Positions 1-9,446 of a stretch of DNA of 47,726 nucleotides are shown piece by piece. The translations under genes were made by a program, and so were the position numbers. The stretch lies in the NCBI GenBank assembly GCA_028377305.1, contig JAONJW010000018.1, forward strand, positions 1-47,726. The letters run 5' to 3'. The stretch comes from Prolixibacteraceae bacterium. GTDB taxonomy: Bacteria > Bacteroidota > Bacteroidia > Bacteroidales > Prolixibacteraceae. Under the pieces are notes generated by a model. That model was not told the DNA's origin, ran no database searches, and saw only the letters and a program-made list of their open reading frames with translations. Numbering within the stretch: position 1 is the first letter of the stretch; the number at the start of each line of letters is the position of its first letter.

Positions 1-213
1 CCCTAATATATTGCCTGATCCCTTTCGTTTTTGAATATCCGTTGCACTTCCTATCAATGCGACCTCCTCAAAAAGAGTAGGATACACCACTGCGCCTACA
101 CCATTTGCAACTGCATCCATTATAATATTAGGTGATAATGGCAGATTTGAAGCGCCTAAAACAATAGGTGTTTCGATGGGAATTCCCATATATTTAGATG
201 ATAAGCTTACCAT
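1..213 (-). CDS. Dihydroorotate dehydrogenase-like protein, N-terminal part only
   Basis: Reading the minus strand from the ATG at 213 gives 71 codons with no stop before the window edge. The start (MVSLSSKYMGIPIETPIVLG) followed by a conserved stretch with GVGAVVYPTLFEE resembles the first strand and helix of the FMN-binding TIM barrel of dihydroorotate dehydrogenase-like proteins, in which a short loop after 'NPI/TPI' precedes the first barrel strand. Such proteins oxidise dihydroorotate or are uncharacterised PyrD paralogues; which one cannot be decided from the N-terminus. Catalytic residues and the FMN site lie outside the window. The gene points away from the acyl ligase terminator at 384-409. 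Confidence 0.6.
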   Translation of the reverse strand, partial: MVSLSSKYMGIPIETPIVLGASNLPLSPNIIMDAVANGVGAVVYPTLFEEVALIGSATDIQKRKGSGNILG

Positions 214-383
214 AAGTATTAGTTAATTTAAGGCATAATGCAAAAAGTCTAATGAGAATAATGACCTTTTACTATATAACAATCAATCATAACTAAAGTT
301 CAACATGGTCTGTGCTCACAAAATATCATCTAACATCAAAAAACCTAATACTCAAACACATAACAACAATGGCTTAATAAAAA

Positions 384-409
384 AGAGGGCAACCTAATAG
401 CTGCCCTCT
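384..409 (-). terminator. Rho-independent terminator of the acyl ligase gene
   Basis: GAGGGCA (385-391) pairs with TGCCCTC (402-408) around a 10-nt loop, and on the minus strand the stem runs into a T-rich tract. It lies about 35 bases past the stop of the gene ending at 444. Confidence 0.8.
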
Positions 410-443
410 ATCTATTTATTTATATTATACTTACCTCTATCCT

Positions 444-2918
444 TTAATACACCCTTTCGCTTATCAACTCTTTAACTTCACGAGCAATAATCTTAGGTTC
501 TTTGTGCTCTGGATAATATAAATCTAAGAATTCCACCTCAATTTTCTTGAAAGGCTTAACAAATTTAGATCCTCTAGGCATAGCACTGTAAGCACCTCTA
601 ATTGCAACGGGTAGAATTGGTACATTTAGCTCCTTGCTTAGAATTGCAAAAGTTGTTTTAAACGAACCGACACTTCCATCATGGGTTCGAGTTCCTTCCG
701 GAAATATAATAATCTTCTTTCCTTGACGAAGGACCTCCGCCATCTTCTGAATAGACTCCTTTAGATCTTTCTTAAGGTCCATCACAATCACATTGTTACG
801 ATCTGCAATCCCTCTAAGAAAAGAATTATTTATATGCTCTTTCTTAGCATAAAAATAGGTGTCATTCATTGTCTTATTGTGAATATAAGAAGCAACTAGT
901 AGGCCATCAATAAAACTTTGGTGATTGGGTGCAATAATACATGCCCCCTCTGGCATAGCATCTCGATTGTATCCCTTTAACCTAAAATAGAATTTGAAAA
1001 TTGACTTTGAAGCCATACGAATCCAATTTGTTGTAGGCCATGTTCTTGGTAAAGTGACATTAACTTTCTCCTTTAATATTTGAGACCAATTAATATTCTC
1101 CACTTTATAGAACAATTTATTTTCTCTAATATGATCGACCATCTTCGAAATCGAAGGAAATTTTAGAAGTCGTTCTTCATCAATCTTTACACCAAAATTC
1201 TTCTCTATAAGATCAATCAGGTTGAGCTTTGCCAACGAATCGAGTGCGATATCAAACTCAATATGATGCTCTGGAAGTACATCCATATCCACTTGTGCTT
1301 CAATAAAGTCCTTCACCACAGCATACTCTTTCGACATTGGCTCTTGTTTTCCCTTTGACTCGTCGAGTTTTGGGACATCAGCCGCAGCAATGAACTCCTC
1401 TAATTTAAAACGCTGAATCTTGCTTAATCGAGTACGTGGCAGCTCTTTATTTATGATAGTAAACTTGACTATTCTCTTATAAGACGATACTGATTCGTTA
1501 TATTTTGAAAAAACTTCATTCTTAAAGAAAGTATCTAAATCTTTAATTTTATTTGCTGTCAAATAGTTATAGTCAGGAACTACGATCGCATGCAATTGAT
1601 CTTGATACAGAATAACTCCTGATTCCTTAACACCTTCTGAAATTAGATCTAGCTTTGATTCTAACTCAACAGGATTAATATTTTTACCATTCGGCGTGAC
1701 AATTATTTCTTTTTTACGACCCGTAATAAACAAATAACCATTGTCATCCAAATAACCTAAATCCCCTGTATACAACCACCCATCTTTTAAGACCTCTGCA
1801 GTCTCTTCTGGACGTTTATAATACCCTTTCATAATATTTGATCCCTTCGCTACAACTTCATTATCCTCAAAGCGAATTTCAATACCTTGAAGAGCTTGCC
1901 CGGGGCTACCTGCTATAATCTTTCCAGGGCGAGTGAACGTGATCATCGGAGAGGCTTCTGTCATTCCATACCCTTCTAATATTTCAAACCCCATAGTCTT
2001 CCAAAACGTTCCTACTTCGCTAGATAAAGCTGCCCCTCCTGCAATCATAAACACGAGGTTTCCACCTAAATTATCATGAACCTTTTTGAACACTTTACGA
2101 GAAAAAGCCTTTGAATTAAATCGCTTTGCCATTCGATAAAGAAACATCGCAATTTTGGACCCCTCCATCTTACTCATAACCCCTTTATACATGATTTCAT
2201 AAAGGCGTGGAACACCAATAATAAGTTTTACCTTATTATTCTTTAATGTTTCCATCATTTCATTGGGTTGCATAGAAGCTGCAATAACAATCGTTCCTCC
2301 AGATGCTAACGGTATCAACATGGATCCTCCAAGAGGAAATATATGATGAAGAGGTAGCAACAACAATATCTGCATATCTTCTGTGTAAATAGGGGCTCCT
2401 TTGGTCACCCCCCAGACATTGGCCTGCAAGTTCGTATAACTTAACATTACACCTTTAGGTGACCCTGTAGTTCCTGAAGTATATATTATTACTGCAGTAG
2501 CATCCATATCCTTAGGATCTGGCCAATCCTCACGATCAGACACAACGTACTCAAGATCCAATTCATCAAAAACAATTACCCTTGGAGTGTAGTCACACTT
2601 TGCAATAGCATCCATTAAGACAGCCTTCTGCTCTTTACTTGTAAACACCACTTCAGGCCTACAATCATTCAACACATAACTCACATCTTCGACCATAGAC
2701 ATGAAATCAATTGGGACTGGAGTTACGTCATTTCTCCAAGCAGCATAAAAAGCATAAATCCACTCAGGACGATTCTCTGAAAAAATCGCAATATTTTGCA
2801 CCTTATCGTTTGCAAAAAGATCTGCAAAACCATGGATATTCTTTATCATCTCACGATAACTAATGACTTTCTCACGAAAGATCATAGCCGATCGCTCTAG
2901 ATTATTAATTTTGATCAT
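444..2918 (-). CDS. Acyl-CoA/acyl-ACP synthetase fused to acyl carrier protein and PlsC acyltransferase
   Basis: 824 residues in three modules. Residues about 1-510 form an AMP-forming ligase: P-loop YTSGTTGSPKG at 146-156, GYGMTEASP at 316-324, YTGD at 383-386, and the GRKKEIIVTPNGKNINP segment at 400-416. Residues about 530-600 form an acyl carrier domain whose LDSLAK motif offers Ser561 for phosphopantetheine. Residues about 640-824 form a PlsC-type acyltransferase with NHQSFID (665-671) and FPEGTR (739-744). The order recalls Aas (acyl-ACP synthetase/2-acylglycerophosphoethanolamine acyltransferase), with an extra carrier domain. Inference: a fatty acid is activated, held on the carrier and transferred to a lysophospholipid or other acceptor, keeping the intermediate on one chain. 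No export signal is seen. A hairpin terminator follows. The acceptor is unknown. Confidence 0.85.
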   Translation of the reverse strand: MIKINNLERSAMIFREKVISYREMIKNIHGFADLFANDKVQNIAIFSENRPEWIYAFYAAWRNDVTPVPIDFMSMVEDVSYVLNDCRPEVVFTSKEQKAVLMDAIAKCDYTPRVIVFDELDLEYVVSDREDWPDPKDMDATAVIIYTSGTTGSPKGVMLSYTNLQANVWGVTKGAPIYTEDMQILLLLPLHHIFPLGGSMLIPLASGGTIVIAASMQPNEMMETLKNNKVKLIIGVPRLYEIMYKGVMSKMEGSKIAMFLYRMAKRFNSKAFSRKVFKKVHDNLGGNLVFMIAGGAALSSEVGTFWKTMGFEILEGYGMTEASPMITFTRPGKIIAGSPGQALQGIEIRFEDNEVVAKGSNIMKGYYKRPEETAEVLKDGWLYTGDLGYLDDNGYLFITGRKKEIIVTPNGKNINPVELESKLDLISEGVKESGVILYQDQLHAIVVPDYNYLTANKIKDLDTFFKNEVFSKYNESVSSYKRIVKFTIINKELPRTRLSKIQRFKLEEFIAAADVPKLDESKGKQEPMSKEYAVVKDFIEAQVDMDVLPEHHIEFDIALDSLAKLNLIDLIEKNFGVKIDEERLLKFPSISKMVDHIRENKLFYKVENINWSQILKEKVNVTLPRTWPTTNWIRMASKSIFKFYFRLKGYNRDAMPEGACIIAPNHQSFIDGLLVASYIHNKTMNDTYFYAKKEHINNSFLRGIADRNNVIVMDLKKDLKESIQKMAEVLRQGKKIIIFPEGTRTHDGSVGSFKTTFAILSKELNVPILPVAIRGAYSAMPRGSKFVKPFKKIEVEFLDLYYPEHKEPKIIAREVKELISERVY

Positions 2919-2993
2919 ATTTTTTCCCTTCTTATCTCATCTGTATTAAACGATATTGAAATCTCTCCACTCCTCCATTTAATACTAACACCA

Positions 2994-3001
2994 CAAAGTT
3001 A
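2994..3001 (-). promoter_or_regulatory. Possible -7 box for the acyl ligase gene
   Basis: On the minus strand the bases read TAACTTTG, a match to the Bacteroidetes -7 consensus TAnnTTTG, 76 bases before the start at 2918. No well-spaced -33 TTTG was found, so this is weak. Confidence 0.3.
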
Positions 3002-3027
3002 GTCATTGTTCTACAAAAGGCTAAACA

Positions 3028-3729
3028 CTATCCAAACAAATCAGTCGAAACGTCAATAATTATCGGCAATATTGATAACGAAAAATAAACCAATACTGGC
3101 ACTAACAAAGTGAGAACAATTCCATTAAATACTGATATAACAGCAACTTCTTTTCCTGAATAACTTGAAATAATTGGCAAAGTTGTATCCATTGATGTGG
3201 CTCCTCCAGAGGCTACACCTGAAAAACGCCCAAAATATTTCACATAAAATGGGACAAATACTAAAGTTGCCAACTCCCTTATTATATTGGAAAGTAATGC
3301 AATGGTTCCAATGGCTTCACCTCTTGCTTTTGTTATTAAAATCGAAGACAAGCTATAATACCCTAATCCAGACCCAACAGCAGCACCTTCTTCTATGGAA
3401 ATATTTGGTAGGACTAATGACATCAGCGAAGCACCTACCAATGAACCTATAGCAATTAGTACTGGAATCAGCAATATTTTATAGTTCATGGATCGAATAA
3501 GATCCCATGATGCACTATCAGCCCCAACACCAACTCCTACAACAAAAAGTAAGAACATTAAGATATGCTCACTTAATTTATGCATTGGTAGTAGTTCTAC
3601 TGGGATTATTTCATAAACCCCCAAACCTACACCTAAAGCAAAAAAACATAAAATTATCATACTCCCTTTCATAGTCAACCTATATTTAACCTTATCAATC
3701 CAATTATCATTAATTCCACGAGAAGACAA
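3028..3729 (-). CDS. LysO-family lysine exporter, large (C-terminal) part
   Basis: 233 residues with about six hydrophobic segments and Gly-rich pairs (GVGVGAD, GSGLGYYSLSS, GGATSMDTTLP) typical of the LysO (YbjE/DUF340) family, which exports L-lysine and toxic lysine analogues across the inner membrane. In Escherichia coli LysO is one chain of about 300 residues; here the N-terminal helices are supplied by a separate 88-residue gene immediately upstream (27 bases between them), and the two together approach the size of the single-chain form. They are likely co-transcribed and work as one transporter. The lysine substrate is taken from the family, not from anything visible here. Confidence 0.75.
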   Translation of the reverse strand: MSSRGINDNWIDKVKYRLTMKGSMIILCFFALGVGLGVYEIIPVELLPMHKLSEHILMFLLFVVGVGVGADSASWDLIRSMNYKILLIPVLIAIGSLVGASLMSLVLPNISIEEGAAVGSGLGYYSLSSILITKARGEAIGTIALLSNIIRELATLVFVPFYVKYFGRFSGVASGGATSMDTTLPIISSYSGKEVAVISVFNGIVLTLLVPVLVYFSLSILPIIIDVSTDLFG

Positions 3730-3756
3730 AATTTATTTAAAACGCTAAAACACGTT

Positions 3757-4023
3757 TTACAAGAAGTATTTCTTTTCTATCACACGAACAAAAAAAACAC
3801 TTCCTGCAACAGCAGCTATTGTTAGTAAAATAGCATCCTTACCAAGCTCGAAAAAATTTGAGACGATCATTGGGTCTACACCAACACCATATCCTAACAC
3901 GAAAAGCAATAAAAATATTGAACCAGTAGTCAGTTTGTTATTAACATGAATAATTTTCTGACAATTCCGAAGGAAATAACCAACGACAATTCCTATCACC
4001 ATAATGAGAATCAACAATAACAT
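3757..4023 (-). CDS. LysO-family transporter, small (N-terminal) part
   Basis: 88 residues, almost entirely three hydrophobic helices, with the family's GYGVGVD turn near residue 45. It corresponds to the first part of single-chain LysO and precedes the large subunit gene in the same direction. A start at 4023 places a TAACTTTG -7-like box about 63 bases upstream. Alone it is too small to be a transporter, so it most likely assembles with the product of 3028-3729. Confidence 0.7.
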   Translation of the reverse strand: MLLLILIMVIGIVVGYFLRNCQKIIHVNNKLTTGSIFLLLFVLGYGVGVDPMIVSNFFELGKDAILLTIAAVAGSVFFVRVIEKKYFL

Positions 4024-4085
4024 AATTTAGACAAAATTTGATTTATAAGTTCTTCTACGACACACCTATTATTTGGTTTCAGTTA

Positions 4086-4093
4086 CAAAGTTA
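4086..4093 (-). promoter_or_regulatory. Possible -7 box for the lysO gene pair
   Basis: Minus-strand TAACTTTG fits TAnnTTTG, in the divergent gap between the exporter pair and dnaX. No convincing -33 element at the usual spacing. Confidence 0.3.
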
Positions 4094-4162
4094 AAAAAAT
4101 TAGTACTGTGAATCTTTCTTTTTTCAAGGAGAAGTCAATATTAAAGATCTTTTTTTTAACAA

Positions 4163-4198
4163 TTGATCTCAGCAGTTGACGCAAATTTTATATCTTTG
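4163..4198 (+). promoter_or_regulatory. Candidate promoter of dnaX
   Basis: TATCTTTG at 4191-4198 matches the Bacteroidetes -7 box, 39 bases before the dnaX ATG. A TTG at 4163-4165 could serve as -33, though the 25-base spacer is longer than usual. Confidence 0.4.
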
Positions 4199-4237
4199 AC
4201 AACAACTTTTCAAAGGTATAAAGACTGATATAGATAT

Positions 4238-5362
4238 ATGGAAAACTTTATTGTTTCTGCAAGAAAATATAGACCAGGCACTTTCGCATCCGTTGTCGGG
4301 CAAGAAGCTATTACTAGCACGCTGAAAAATGCGATTAAAACAGATCACCTTGCCCATGCTTATCTCTTCTGTGGACCTAGAGGAGTTGGGAAAACGACCT
4401 GCGCTCGCCTTTTTGCAAAAACAATAAACTGTCAAAACATTTCTGATGATTATGAACCTTGTGGGACATGTGAAAGCTGCAGCTCTTTTGCAGATAATCG
4501 TTCATATAATATTCACGAGCTGGATGCTGCATCTAACAACTCTGTAGAAGACATCCGTTCACTAAACGACCAAGTTAGAATTCCACCTCAGATTGGTAAA
4601 TACAGTGTTTACATTATTGATGAGGTACACATGTTATCACAAAGTGCGTTTAATGCTTTTCTTAAAACTCTAGAGGAGCCTCCGTCGCATGCTATATTTA
4701 TCCTTGCAACTACCGAAAAACATAAAATATTAGCTACAATCCTTTCTCGGTGTCAGATCTTTGATTTCAATCGGATGGAAATATCTAATATCGAGAAACA
4801 TCTTCAACATATTGCACAATTAGAATCAATATCTCTTGAAGAAGATGCTGCAAACATCATTGCACAAAAAGCAGATGGTGCCATGCGTGATGCATTATCT
4901 ATTTTTGATCAAGTTGTAAGCTTTTGCGGGAACGAAGTAACCTACGAAAAAGTACTAGATAATTTAAATGTTCTAGACTATGACTACTACTTTAAATTAG
5001 TCGAGTTATTTCTTAAAGGCGACTATCTAAACACCTTGCTTATTTTCAATGAAATTCTTTCAAAAGGATTTGAAGGACAACACTTTCTTGGTGGACTAGC
5101 AAGTCATCTCAGAGATCTCATGGTTGCGAGTGATGCTATAACGATAAAGCTTCTAGAAGTAAGCAACAAAACAAAAGCACAATACAAGGAACAAGCAAGT
5201 CAATGCTCAGAGCCTTTTCTCATTGAAGGCTTACGTATTGTTTCAGAGGCAGACTTCCAATACAGATTGTCTACGAACAAACGACTCCACATTGAACTTG
5301 CTCTGATCAAATTGGCACAATTAGATAATAAACTAAAAAAAAAAGCATTGACGGCTCAATAG
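4238..5362 (+). CDS. dnaX: DNA polymerase III gamma (short DnaX product)
   Basis: 374 residues forming the AAA+ clamp-loader ATPase that opens the sliding clamp. Visible motifs: Walker A GPRGVGKT (46-53), a zinc-binding set of Cys65, Cys75, Cys78 and Cys81, Walker B IIDEVH (126-131), and the SRC arginine-finger motif (170-172). Domains I to III are complete, as in gamma. The reading frame ends five codons after an A10 run (5335-5344), where domains I-III would end in the family. The tau-specific remainder continues open in the -1 frame to 5910. The short product therefore matches gamma made by standard decoding, and the frameshifted product matches tau. An assembly error in the homopolymer is the main alternative. 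Confidence 0.93.
   Translation: MENFIVSARKYRPGTFASVVGQEAITSTLKNAIKTDHLAHAYLFCGPRGVGKTTCARLFAKTINCQNISDDYEPCGTCESCSSFADNRSYNIHELDAASNNSVEDIRSLNDQVRIPPQIGKYSVYIIDEVHMLSQSAFNAFLKTLEEPPSHAIFILATTEKHKILATILSRCQIFDFNRMEISNIEKHLQHIAQLESISLEEDAANIIAQKADGAMRDALSIFDQVVSFCGNEVTYEKVLDNLNVLDYDYYFKLVELFLKGDYLNTLLIFNEILSKGFEGQHFLGGLASHLRDLMVASDAITIKLLEVSNKTKAQYKEQASQCSEPFLIEGLRIVSEADFQYRLSTNKRLHIELALIKLAQLDNKLKKKALTAQ
5335..5361 (+). promoter_or_regulatory. A10 slippery run with short hairpin in dnaX
   Basis: Ten consecutive A (5335-5344) are read CTA AAA AAA AAA GCA in frame zero. Slipping back one base, or transcripts with one extra A, give AAA AGC ATT GAC and enter the tau frame. ATTGA (5347-5351) can pair with TCAAT (5356-5360) around CGGC just after the run. 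The gamma stop TAG is at 5360-5362. Confidence 0.65.
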
Positions 5363-5910
5363 ATTATGATGAATTTGACTTTTTGGCTCCAATGTTCTTT
5401 AAAGAAATCACAACAAAAAACACCGAGCCAACAAAAGTTGATCCAATCTTAAGCGCATCAAAAAAGTCACTACGTAAAACGGCACGAATTACAGCAACAC
5501 CAAATACGACTACAGTTAAAGAAGAAAGAAAGACCAAATACAATTCGAGTAATCCTCATATTACAGACCAACTCACGCCGTCATCTGTCTCCTACATCTG
5601 GAATGAGATTATGTCTAAAATCAAAGAACCAACAGAGTTAGCATTTTTCCAACAACACATCCCGACACTAACATCTTCATGCGACCTTCAACTTGAAGTT
5701 CTTTCAAAAGACAATGATGTCGCACAGAGTTTATGCGATAGAATTGAACGTTACTATACAACTAGAACTAAGATTTCAACCAAAGTCTTAATTAAAGAAA
5801 AGGAAGGTTCAGAAGAAGAACAAGAAAATCAGGCAACATTGAATGAAATGATGCAGAAAAATGAATCAATCAAACAACTAATTAAGACCTTTCAATTACA
5901 TTTTGAGTAA
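5344..5910 (+). CDS. dnaX: Tau-specific C-terminal part of DnaX, reached by -1 frameshift
   Basis: From the slippery A run the -1 frame is open for 188 codons to the TAA at 5908-5910 and has no start of its own of any quality: the first ATG is at 5392 and the first TTG at 5383, both inside a continuous open frame. Joined at the run, the product is 557 residues, a normal full-length DnaX size. The segment has a charged, low-complexity linker (residues rich in Lys, Thr, Asn) and then a compact region beginning SYIWNEIMSKI, the kind of C-terminal domain found in tau homologues of this phylum. Tau couples the clamp loader to polymerase alpha subunit and DnaB in known systems. It would not be a separate protein. 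Confidence 0.75.
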   Translation, partial: SIDGSIDYDEFDFLAPMFFKEITTKNTEPTKVDPILSASKKSLRKTARITATPNTTTVKEERKTKYNSSNPHITDQLTPSSVSYIWNEIMSKIKEPTELAFFQQHIPTLTSSCDLQLEVLSKDNDVAQSLCDRIERYYTTRTKISTKVLIKEKEGSEEEQENQATLNEMMQKNESIKQLIKTFQLHFE

Positions 5911-5919
5911 ACGACAAAA

Positions 5920-5953
5920 CTCTTCCCTCCACATTCAAACATGGAGGGTAGAG
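5920..5953 (+). terminator. Terminator after dnaX
   Basis: CCCTCCA (5925-5931) pairs with TGGAGGG (5942-5948), extended by CTC (5920-5922) and GAG (5951-5953) across two-base mismatches. It starts 10 bases after the tau-frame stop. No long T-tract follows. Confidence 0.65.
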
Positions 5954-6600
5954 CTATAAACATCAGTATCCCGACTCTTTTTACTTTGACAATAAATTCG
6001 ACATAATCACAATCAACACAACATTCAACAACTCAAGGCATATAACTACAGTTTAATCACTATATTAAACACTCGACTAATCACATCATGTCAATCTTTC
6101 TTAAATCCTTAACTTATATATCAATATAGAATTGAGGCAGATAATAGGAGAAGTAGTCATTTGTAGATTTAATATTATTTTATCTTCACTCTATTTGAAA
6201 GCACTAAGTCCATAATTATCAATGCAAATAGATTTTCCAACCGAAATCTTCAACTATTTTTATGTCATCAATATTGCAAGGAATACTCTGATGATAAAAC
6301 CAAATATCAAAAGAGTTTACTCCCGTGATAACGATTCGGGATTTCCCACTTAGAATCAGGACTCTAAATCGACATCAAACCAAGAACGTTGGACCATAAG
6401 TGCTTTGGAAAAGAAATTCTAAAGACTTGGATATTGCAGACAAGGAAACTAGAGCAACCAAAGAGTTCGCTTCTTTTTTCAAATTATTTAACACCGTACT
6501 TCAAAGTCTGTAGTTTAATAATTATCAATACCCACTTTTTATCTTATATGTTCCTGGACTATCCTAATCCATCGTCATTTAACCACCCCATCTCCGAATT
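5954..6600. other. Gene-poor AT-rich stretch
   Basis: No convincing coding region. A small CCCG/CGGG hairpin lies near 6323-6345. A stretch at 6415-6500 reads as a short unbroken peptide but matches no family I recognise and has no start signal. Confidence 0.5.
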
Positions 6601-6662
6601 AAACAGTGACCAAACAGTGACAAAAGGTAGACTTGGTCAGGGTTTGGTCAGTACTTGGTCAG
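6601..6662. repeat. Hairpin with arms of 11-bp tandem repeats (locus 1)
   Basis: The left arm has two 11-bp units, AAACAGTGACC and AAACAGTGACA (6601-6622). The right arm has TTGGTCAG at 6633, 6644 and 6655, spaced exactly 11 bases. The arms are roughly complementary (GACCAAAC against GTTTGGTC). Compare the larger element at 40911-41116, which has the same architecture with a different sequence. Confidence 0.7.
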
Positions 6663-6822
6663 GAGTAAACCCTTGTTTGATCTCTATTTCACGATGACGT
6701 TTATTTTTATTCATACCCAACCCTCAGTTATGATTTAGAGTAGTTGTATGATATTAATGGCAAACATTTTGAAGAACCATTTAGGTGACAATCATCAATG
6801 GAATCAACAGAACTATGCAGAT

Positions 6823-7065
6823 CAGTGGTTTCTACTTTGCTCATCCATATCACTCTTGGGAAAGAGGTGCTAATGAAAATCTTAATGATTTAATTAGACA
6901 GTATATAACCAAAGGTAGTTCTTTTGAGAACTTAACTCAAAAGGAAATGGACTAGATACAGTCTAAGCTTAATGATAAACCCCGTAAGAGATATGGATAC
7001 CACAAGCCTATTGAAATGTATAATAATTTAATGTTTGATAAAAAAGTTGCATTTGTCGCTTGAAT
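6823..7065 (+). pseudogene. IS30-family transposase, C-terminal remnant
   Basis: The plus-strand frame reads FYFAHPYHSWERGANENLN and, further on, KGSSFENLTQKEMD and KPRKRYGYHKPIEMY, the C-terminal third of the IS30 DDE transposase including the catalytic Glu region (WERGANEN). An in-frame TAG at 6955-6957 replaces what is normally Trp, and the frame ends with the usual short tail and TGA at 7063-7065. The rest of the gene and the element ends are not seen upstream. It is a dead fragment. Confidence 0.8.
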
Positions 7066-7205
7066 TCACGTAGGAATAAAAGCTGTTGCCTATATGTAAC
7101 TTGCAAGATGATTTAATGAAGTTGAAGTATCTTGTTTTTATCCATACAGTAAAACTCTTAGTTCTAGATCTAACCTCTACCAAGATATATTAAAACTTCT
7201 TTGAT

Positions 7206-7274
7206 AATAGAAGCCCCAATGTTCTACAGCATCTTATTAATACAAAAATAAAGGCTTTTAGAGCTCCTCAGTGA
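7206..7274 (+). pseudogene. Short transposase remnant
   Basis: The frame reads NRSPNVLQHLINTKIKAFRA then a stop. It resembles the 'ESFNAKIKAFRA' segment near the end of DDE transposases of the ISAon1/ISL3-like type. Only about 22 residues can be recognised, so the family is tentative. Confidence 0.4.
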
Positions 7275-9195
<1,921 letters not shown>

Positions 9196-9224
9196 TTATA
9201 TTTCTTCTTTATAAAACACTTTCT

Positions 9225-9247
9225 GAGGCCATCCATAGGATGGCCTC
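9225..9247 (+). terminator. Terminator of enolase
   Basis: A perfect 10-bp stem, GAGGCCATCC (9225-9234) with GGATGGCCTC (9238-9247), has a three-base loop and is followed by TATTGTTT. Confidence 0.85.
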
Positions 9248-9321
9248 TATTGTTTATAGGAATTGGGATTGAGCACAACAAGGTTTAGCATAGAACAATA
9301 TAATAGTACAAAATAGCACTT

Positions 9322-9372
9322 ATGAACAAGCTCATTTCTATTACCATATTTGCCATAAGCTTAGCTCTCTAA
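9322..9372 (+). pseudogene. Signal-peptide-like stub
   Basis: ATG then AACAAGCTC gives MNKLISITIFAISLAL and a stop. It looks like the export signal of a lost gene, but at 16 residues it may be chance. Confidence 0.2.
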
Positions 9373-9394
9373 TACTTTAATTTTTGAACAATAC

Positions 9395-9420
9395 AAGGCC
9401 ATCTAAAGTTAGACAGCCTT
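9395..9420 (-). terminator. Hairpin downstream of the GH16 gene
   Basis: AAGGC and TCTAA on one side pair with TTAGA and GCCTT on the other, with two-base gaps placed symmetrically. It lies 27 bases past the GH16 stop. The T-tract is weak. Confidence 0.5.
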
Positions 9421-9446
9421 AATAACAAATCTTAAGCAAAACAATT

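Noticed and set aside
6389..6697. Open frame of 102 codons
   Set aside because: It runs through the 11-bp repeat hairpin, has unnatural composition and no start signal; it is not a likely gene.
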